Below are positions 15,810 through 21,624 of a stretch of 21,624 bases of DNA, in pieces. Within the stretch, counting starts at the first letter, position 1. Every line of letters starts with the position of its first letter. The translations under genes were made by a program, and so were the position numbers. Under the pieces are notes generated by a model, which ran no database searches, had not been told where the DNA came from, and saw only the letters and a program-made list of their open reading frames with translations. Origin of the DNA: Tubiluchus corallicola (Eukaryota > Priapulida > Priapulimorpha > Priapulimorphida > Tubiluchidae); the NCBI GenBank assembly GCA_030141605.1, contig JAQGDQ010002478.1:1-21624 (forward strand). The letters are read 5' to 3'.

Positions 15810-18581
15810 ATGAAAAGAAAGAATCTTAATGTACTGTTTATAGCGATAACAGTTTTGGGTATGCTGGTGGTATGGCTGTTTTTTAGCCGCGAGTCAAAGT
15901 ATTTAGGGACATCTGCTTTCAGAGCCGTTCACGTTGATTCTCCTCTGTTTGCAAAGATATTGGATATTTGCTCATTTTCATCGGAGATAGCTGAAAGCCC
16001 AATGTGGGAAGAGTTGTCATCCTTACCTGGATTGGGCGAGGTGTATTCTAATGTGAAACTAATTGATTCACTTATTTCTGTCAATGGCAGCATAGAAAAA
16101 ATATTAAGGAAAAAGTCTTTGACGCTATCTGTTGGAGTTGAAGGGGAAAAAGATTTTAGCGTGTTGTATATATTGGAGCTGGATGGTATTTCTGAGAGAG
16201 GTGATATAAAAACCTTTTTTGAAGAGATGTTTTCCGGGAATGATATAGCTGCGAGTAAGAGGGAGTATGAAAAGGCAACGATTTTTTCGTACGAGTGGAC
16301 GGATGGTAATAGAAGAGAACATTTATCATATACAACTCATAAGGGGCTCTTGTTGTTCAGCAAAAGCCCTATAAGAGTTGATGAGGCCATAAGGCAATTA
16401 AACGCTAAGATGACGCTTTTTGATAATGAGAATTTTAATGTGGTGCATAAAACTGCCGGAGCAAAAGCTAACATAAATCTTTACCTGAACCATGAATCTT
16501 TTTCGCACCTTCTGTCGTTATGCGTGAATCGTTCGCGAGCCAAAAAGACAATGAATTTTTCAAATTATGCTTCCTGGACAGAGATAGATGTTACTTTAAG
16601 GCCCAGGGAGGTGATGCTTAATGGGTTTACCTTTTCAAGCGGTTACTCCAATAGCTATATGAATGTTTTTTTATCCCAGACTCCCCGGAAGTTTACAATA
16701 GAGAGTGTATTGCCGGCAACAACATCATTTTTTTTGAGTTTAAATCTGAGTAACCCGAAAATGTGGTTTGATTCGTATGATGCTTTTCTTGGAGAGGATA
16801 GAAAGTCATATAACTATGAAGAGAGGGTGAGCAGGTTTAAGAAGCATACCAAAACAGACCCACGCGAGTTTATTATCGACAATGTGGATGGGGAGGTAGG
16901 TATCGCGTTTTGTCATGACAGTTCTATTAAGCATGGAGAGGGACGATTTTTTATAGTAAAGACAAAGAGTGGGCAGAAGGCTGAGGAGTCGCTGAATGAG
17001 GTTTTGGAGAAAAGCAAGGATAAAAACATTGATAAATTAACAATTGATAAAGCATCGTTTGATGTTTATAAGTTTCCTGTGCATAACTTTGGAGAGGTTG
17101 TTTTTGGTCCTATTTTTCATGCCGTATCTACAGAGTATGTGGCTTTTTGTAATAATTATATGGTTTTTGGTGATTCATTCAATTCACTCTCCTATTTCAT
17201 ACGATCAAATGCACTATCGCATGAAGTTTTAGAAAATGATACAACTTATCGCAAGTTTAACAGGCAGTTTTCGCAAGCTTCTAATTTTTATTTATGGTGT
17301 GTTCCCGGCCACTCATTCTCTTTTTTGAAAGAGTTTCTTGATGATGGTGTAGTAAAACAGGTTGAGAAAAATATAGAGAGTCTTCGCAAAGTAGAGGCTG
17401 TGGGGTGGCAAATGGGAAAGGGCAAAGAGGGAGAAGGGATGGTATATAATAATGCGCTAATAAGATATAATCCCGACATGAGGGAGAAGCCACAGGCAGT
17501 GTGGAGAAGCCACCTTGGCAATCAAATTGAGTTTAAACCACAGTTTACAATAAACCATAACGATCGTGCGAATCGTGAAGTGATGGTGCAAGATGCGGAT
17601 TATAAGTTATATCTGATAAGTAAGATTGGTAAGGTTCAGTGGTCGCCCATTAAGCTTAATGAGCCCATATTAAGCAAGATATACCAGATAGATTATTATA
17701 AAAATGGAAAGCTTCAATATTTCTTTAATACACCTAATGCTCTGCATTTAATAGATCGAAACGGGAATTATGTTGAGAATTATCCAATAAAGCTTAGAGA
17801 GAAGTCTACTAACGGAGTTGCTGTTTTTGATTATGACAATAGCAAGAATTATCGTTTTTGTGTTGCATGCAGTGATAAAAAGGTCTATATGTACGATAAA
17901 AGAGGCAAGTTACTGCCGGGATGGGGCTTTGGAAAGACAGAGCATACAGTGTCTCGTCCCATCCAGCATCACAGAGTAGGAAGTAAAGATTACATTGTAT
18001 TTTTTGACCTTAACAGAACTTATATATTGGATAGAAAAGGAAATGAGAGAGTCAGAACAAAGGCAAGTTTTACCCACTCCATGAGTAATGATTTTACTTT
18101 CGAAAAAGGAAATGGTCCGGGAGCATCGAGGTTGGTAAAAACAGATAGTAAGGGAGATATTTATTTTCTCTATTTTGACGGCTCATTCGAAAAGAAAAAG
18201 ATGCCAAAGTTTGGTTCTGGCCACTATTTCAGGTATGAAGATATTAATGCCGATGGAGAGAGAGATCTTATCTATATTGATAAAGATATGTTATCTGTTT
18301 TTAGGCATAATGGGAAGAAGCTATATGACAAGAAGTTTAGTTCGCCTATTTCTTTACCGATGCAGGTATATACTTTCCCCGGTGTTAAGAGAAGGATTGG
18401 TGTTGTAAATAAGGAGGAGCAGCGTATCTACCTTTTTAGTAGTGACGGTTCACAGTATAAAGGTTTTCCGCTTGATGGCTGTTCGGAGTTTAGCATTGGC
18501 GACCTAGGGTCGAGGAGTCATCGCTTCAATCTTATTGTAGGCTCGTCCGATGGCTTCTTATACAATTATGCTGTAAAGTAG
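15810..18581 (+). CDS. large membrane-anchored protein with propeller-like C-terminus, copy A
   Basis: I do not recognise a named function. The 923-residue protein has a short basic N-terminus and one membrane segment (about 6-25), then a long extracytoplasmic part. Residues about 30-300 resemble DUF3352-type domains (weak, from pattern). The C-terminal third (about 585-923) has seven or eight repeats of the style aromatic-hydrophobic-x-x-(D/N)-x-x-G. Examples are HLIDRNGNYV, YMYDKRGKLL, YILDRKGNER, VFRHNGKKLY and YLFSSDGSQY, typical of a beta-propeller. A DINADGERD segment there looks like an FG-GAP/EF-hand-like calcium loop. The ATG at 15810 is preferred. A GTG two codons upstream (15804) is in frame. 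It carries Gly33 and Lys49 where copy B has Glu. A role in envelope assembly or ligand binding is only a guess. Confidence 0.9.
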   Translation: MKRKNLNVLFIAITVLGMLVVWLFFSRESKYLGTSAFRAVHVDSPLFAKILDICSFSSEIAESPMWEELSSLPGLGEVYSNVKLIDSLISVNGSIEKILRKKSLTLSVGVEGEKDFSVLYILELDGISERGDIKTFFEEMFSGNDIAASKREYEKATIFSYEWTDGNRREHLSYTTHKGLLLFSKSPIRVDEAIRQLNAKMTLFDNENFNVVHKTAGAKANINLYLNHESFSHLLSLCVNRSRAKKTMNFSNYASWTEIDVTLRPREVMLNGFTFSSGYSNSYMNVFLSQTPRKFTIESVLPATTSFFLSLNLSNPKMWFDSYDAFLGEDRKSYNYEERVSRFKKHTKTDPREFIIDNVDGEVGIAFCHDSSIKHGEGRFFIVKTKSGQKAEESLNEVLEKSKDKNIDKLTIDKASFDVYKFPVHNFGEVVFGPIFHAVSTEYVAFCNNYMVFGDSFNSLSYFIRSNALSHEVLENDTTYRKFNRQFSQASNFYLWCVPGHSFSFLKEFLDDGVVKQVEKNIESLRKVEAVGWQMGKGKEGEGMVYNNALIRYNPDMREKPQAVWRSHLGNQIEFKPQFTINHNDRANREVMVQDADYKLYLISKIGKVQWSPIKLNEPILSKIYQIDYYKNGKLQYFFNTPNALHLIDRNGNYVENYPIKLREKSTNGVAVFDYDNSKNYRFCVACSDKKVYMYDKRGKLLPGWGFGKTEHTVSRPIQHHRVGSKDYIVFFDLNRTYILDRKGNERVRTKASFTHSMSNDFTFEKGNGPGASRLVKTDSKGDIYFLYFDGSFEKKKMPKFGSGHYFRYEDINADGERDLIYIDKDMLSVFRHNGKKLYDKKFSSPISLPMQVYTFPGVKRRIGVVNKEEQRIYLFSSDGSQYKGFPLDGCSEFSIGDLGSRSHRFNLIVGSSDGFLYNYAVK

Positions 18582-18623
18582 GAGAAGGTCAATGGTTGCA
18601 GGCGCATGAGTACGCTATGCTTT

Positions 18624-18643
18624 AGTGCTAAAAGAAAAGCACT
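18624..18643 (+). terminator. weak hairpin after copy A (repeated after copy B)
   Basis: AGTGCT and AGCACT form a 6-bp stem with an 8-nt loop 43 nt after the stop codon of copy A. The same hairpin follows copy B at 21570-21589. There is no long T-run, so it is a poor terminator and read-through from copy A into copy B is plausible. Confidence 0.3.
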
Positions 18644-18684
18644 TTCAAGAAAATATTTCATATTTTTGAAGTTTGTTGTTCTAA

Positions 18685-21624
18685 ATTTGTAGTTGTATTT
18701 TTTTAGTGTTGATTTTTTAATGCAGGCTATTGAGAAACATAAATAGAAAGTGCCAATGAAAAGAAAGAATCTTAATGTACTGTTTATAGCGATAACAGTT
18801 TTGGGTATGCTGGTGGTATGGCTGTTTTTTAGCCGCGAGTCAAAGTATTTAGAGACATCTGCTTTCAGAGCCGTTCACGTTGATTCTCCTCTGTTTGCAG
18901 AGATATTGGATATTTGCTCATTTTCATCGGAGATAGCTGAAAGCCCAATGTGGGAAGAGTTGTCATCCTTACCTGGATTGGGCGAGGTGTATTCTAATGT
19001 GAAACTAATTGATTCACTTATTTCTGTCAATGGCAGCATAGAAAAAATATTAAGGAAAAAGTCTTTGACGCTATCTGTTGGAGTTGAAGGGGAAAAAGAT
19101 TTTAGCGTGTTGTATATATTGGAGCTGGATGGTATTTCTGAGAGAGGTGATATAAAAACCTTTTTTGAAGAGATGTTTTCCGGGAATGATATAGCTGCGA
19201 GTAAGAGGGAGTATGAAAAGGCAACGATTTTTTCGTACGAGTGGACGGATGGTAATAGAAGAGAACATTTATCATATACAACTCATAAGGGGCTCTTGTT
19301 GTTCAGCAAAAGCCCTATAAGAGTTGATGAGGCCATAAGGCAATTAAACGCTAAGATGACGCTTTTTGATAATGAGAATTTTAATGTGGTGCATAAAACT
19401 GCCGGAGCAAAAGCTAACATAAATCTTTACCTGAACCATGAATCTTTTTCGCACCTTCTGTCGTTATGCGTGAATCGTTCGCGAGCCAAAAAGACAATGA
19501 ATTTTTCAAATTATGCTTCCTGGACAGAGATAGATGTTACTTTAAGGCCCAGGGAGGTGATGCTTAATGGGTTTACCTTTTCAAGCGGTTACTCCAATAG
19601 CTATATGAATGTTTTTTTATCCCAGACTCCCCGGAAGTTTACAATAGAGAGTGTATTGCCGGCAACAACATCATTTTTTTTGAGTTTAAATCTGAGTAAC
19701 CCGAAAATGTGGTTTGATTCGTATGATGCTTTTCTTGGAGAGGATAGAAAGTCATATAACTATGAAGAGAGGGTGAGCAGGTTTAAGAAGCATACCAAAA
19801 CAGACCCACGCGAGTTTATTATCGACAATGTGGATGGGGAGGTAGGTATCGCGTTTTGTCATGACAGTTCTATTAAGCATGGAGAGGGACGATTTTTTAT
19901 AGTAAAGACAAAGAGTGGGCAGAAGGCTGAGGAGTCGCTGAATGAGGTTTTGGAGAAAAGCAAGGATAAAAACATTGATAAATTAACAATTGATAAAGCA
20001 TCGTTTGATGTTTATAAGTTTCCTGTGCATAACTTTGGAGAGGTTGTTTTTGGTCCTATTTTTCATGCCGTATCTACAGAGTATGTGGCTTTTTGTAATA
20101 ATTATATGGTTTTTGGTGATTCATTCAATTCACTCTCCTATTTCATACGATCAAATGCACTATCGCATGAAGTTTTAGAAAATGATACAACTTATCGCAA
20201 GTTTAACAGGCAGTTTTCGCAAGCTTCTAATTTTTATTTATGGTGTGTTCCCGGCCACTCATTCTCTTTTTTGAAAGAGTTTCTTGATGATGGTGTAGTA
20301 AAACAGGTTGAGAAAAATATAGAGAGTCTTCGCAAAGTAGAGGCTGTGGGGTGGCAAATGGGAAAGGGCAAAGAGGGAGAAGGGATGGTATATAATAATG
20401 CGCTAATAAGATATAATCCCGACATGAGGGAGAAGCCACAGGCAGTGTGGAGAAGCCACCTTGGCAATCAAATTGAGTTTAAACCACAGTTTACAATAAA
20501 CCATAACGATCGTGCGAATCGTGAAGTGATGGTGCAAGATGCGGATTATAAGTTATATCTGATAAGTAAGATTGGTAAGGTTCAGTGGTCGCCCATTAAG
20601 CTTAATGAGCCCATATTAAGCAAGATATACCAGATAGATTATTATAAAAATGGAAAGCTTCAATATTTCTTTAATACACCTAATGCTCTGCATTTAATAG
20701 ATCGAAACGGGAATTATGTTGAGAATTATCCAATAAAGCTTAGAGAGAAGTCTACTAACGGAGTTGCTGTTTTTGATTATGACAATAGCAAGAATTATCG
20801 TTTTTGTGTTGCATGCAGTGATAAAAAGGTCTATATGTACGATAAAAGAGGCAAGTTACTGCCGGGATGGGGCTTTGGAAAGACAGAGCATACAGTGTCT
20901 CGTCCCATCCAGCATCACAGAGTAGGAAGTAAAGATTACATTGTATTTTTTGACCTTAACAGAACTTATATATTGGATAGAAAAGGAAATGAGAGAGTCA
21001 GAACAAAGGCAAGTTTTACCCACTCCATGAGTAATGATTTTACTTTCGAAAAAGGAAATGGTCCGGGAGCATCGAGGTTGGTAAAAACAGATAGTAAGGG
21101 AGATATTTATTTTCTCTATTTTGACGGCTCATTCGAAAAGAAAAAGATGCCAAAGTTTGGTTCTGGCCACTATTTCAGGTATGAAGATATTAATGCCGAT
21201 GGAGAGAGAGATCTTATCTATATTGATAAAGATATGTTATCTGTTTTTAGGCATAATGGGAAGAAGCTATATGACAAGAAGTTTAGTTCGCCTATTTCTT
21301 TACCGATGCAGGTATATACTTTCCCCGGTGTTAAGAGAAGGATTGGTGTTGTAAATAAGGAGGAGCAGCGTATCTACCTTTTTAGTAGTGACGGTTCACA
21401 GTATAAAGGTTTTCCGCTTGATGGCTGTTCGGAGTTTAGCATTGGCGACCTAGGGTCGAGGAGTCATCGCTTCAATCTTATTGTAGGCTCGTCCGATGGC
21501 TTCTTATACAATTATGCTGTAAAGTAGGAGAAGGTCAATGGTTGCAGGCGCATGAGTACGCTATGCTTTAGTGCTAAAAGAAAAGCACTTTCAAGAAAAT
21601 ATTTCATATTTTTGAAGTTTGTTG
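18685..21624 (+). repeat. tandem duplication, unit B (cut by the window edge)
   Basis: This is the second head-to-tail unit, displaced 2946 nt from unit A over the gene. The last base in the window (21624) corresponds to 18678, so only 6 nt of the unit are missing. It is not visible whether unique DNA or a third unit follows. Confidence 0.95.
18756..21527 (+). CDS. large membrane-anchored protein with propeller-like C-terminus, copy B
   Basis: This is the second copy of the 923-residue protein, the same length and identical except for Glu33 (Gly in copy A) and Glu49 (Lys in copy A). Both changes fall just after the membrane segment, in the first part of the extracytoplasmic region. All domain features described for copy A apply. 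The frame is fully open, so both copies can be expressed. Its upstream DNA is the 3' flank of copy A rather than the U32 3' region, so its expression may differ. An in-frame GTG lies two codons upstream, at 18750. Confidence 0.9.
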   Translation: MKRKNLNVLFIAITVLGMLVVWLFFSRESKYLETSAFRAVHVDSPLFAEILDICSFSSEIAESPMWEELSSLPGLGEVYSNVKLIDSLISVNGSIEKILRKKSLTLSVGVEGEKDFSVLYILELDGISERGDIKTFFEEMFSGNDIAASKREYEKATIFSYEWTDGNRREHLSYTTHKGLLLFSKSPIRVDEAIRQLNAKMTLFDNENFNVVHKTAGAKANINLYLNHESFSHLLSLCVNRSRAKKTMNFSNYASWTEIDVTLRPREVMLNGFTFSSGYSNSYMNVFLSQTPRKFTIESVLPATTSFFLSLNLSNPKMWFDSYDAFLGEDRKSYNYEERVSRFKKHTKTDPREFIIDNVDGEVGIAFCHDSSIKHGEGRFFIVKTKSGQKAEESLNEVLEKSKDKNIDKLTIDKASFDVYKFPVHNFGEVVFGPIFHAVSTEYVAFCNNYMVFGDSFNSLSYFIRSNALSHEVLENDTTYRKFNRQFSQASNFYLWCVPGHSFSFLKEFLDDGVVKQVEKNIESLRKVEAVGWQMGKGKEGEGMVYNNALIRYNPDMREKPQAVWRSHLGNQIEFKPQFTINHNDRANREVMVQDADYKLYLISKIGKVQWSPIKLNEPILSKIYQIDYYKNGKLQYFFNTPNALHLIDRNGNYVENYPIKLREKSTNGVAVFDYDNSKNYRFCVACSDKKVYMYDKRGKLLPGWGFGKTEHTVSRPIQHHRVGSKDYIVFFDLNRTYILDRKGNERVRTKASFTHSMSNDFTFEKGNGPGASRLVKTDSKGDIYFLYFDGSFEKKKMPKFGSGHYFRYEDINADGERDLIYIDKDMLSVFRHNGKKLYDKKFSSPISLPMQVYTFPGVKRRIGVVNKEEQRIYLFSSDGSQYKGFPLDGCSEFSIGDLGSRSHRFNLIVGSSDGFLYNYAVK

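Larger units (their letters stand above)
15741..18684 (+). repeat. tandem duplication, unit A (about 2944 bp)
   Basis: Positions 15741-18684 hold one gene with about 69 nt upstream and 103 nt downstream. The unit is repeated head-to-tail from 18685. Similarity begins at ATTTGTAGTTG (15741 and 18685). To the left, unit A follows unique DNA after the U32 gene. The differences I could see from unit B are five T instead of seven (15754-15758), G instead of A at 15907, and A instead of G at 15954. Confidence 0.95.

Noticed and set aside
15741-21624. A CRISPR array or phage-type repeat
   Set aside because: The repeated unit is about 2.9 kb, occurs twice and encodes a full gene. There are no short regularly spaced repeats anywhere in the window.

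Overview
The window looks like a chromosomal stretch from a Bacteroidota bacterium, probably of the Bacteroidales/Marinilabiliales type. It is AT-rich, Shine-Dalgarno signals are weak, and two genes carry a promoter of the Bacteroidetes form (TTTG, 20-21 nt, TAnnTTTG). The gene families (PhoH, MazG, PurC, TonB-dependent receptor, response-regulator/histidine-kinase fusion, TrhP-like U32 protein, DUF6263-like secreted protein) fit this. There is no phage, plasmid, CRISPR or RNA gene that I can support.

Left part (1-7566). The window opens inside an IS256-family element (transposase residues 1-248, minus strand). A complete copy of the same element lies at 6221-7558, in the same orientation, with 26-bp imperfect terminal inverted repeats and an 8-bp target duplication. 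Between them, phoH and purC are read leftward as a likely operon, and mazG and a secreted DUF6263-like protein are read rightward. Downstream of purC is a decayed nitroreductase gene (about 1374 down to 840). Its start codon overlaps the purC stop codon as ATGA, and it carries several frameshifts and stops, so it was once translationally coupled to purC.

Middle part (7567-14177). A TonB-dependent outer-membrane receptor, with a small one-helix membrane protein upstream, is read leftward. A short-chain dehydrogenase and a LysE-type exporter converge. An orphan REC-histidine kinase and the XTP/dITP pyrophosphatase RdgB are read rightward. MazG and RdgB both remove non-canonical or surplus nucleoside triphosphates.

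Right part (14386-21624). A U32 (TrhP-like) protein has a clear promoter. It is followed by a large membrane-anchored protein of 923 residues with a C-terminal beta-propeller-like region. The gene is present twice in a head-to-tail tandem duplication of about 2945 bp. The copies differ in only three places that I can see, all in the first 215 nt of the unit. The window ends 6 nt before the end of the second unit, so more copies may follow.

The most interesting items are the very recent tandem duplication of the 923-residue gene, the purC-coupled nitroreductase relic, and the palindrome in the transposase leader of the IS. I found no convincing new defence or signalling system.
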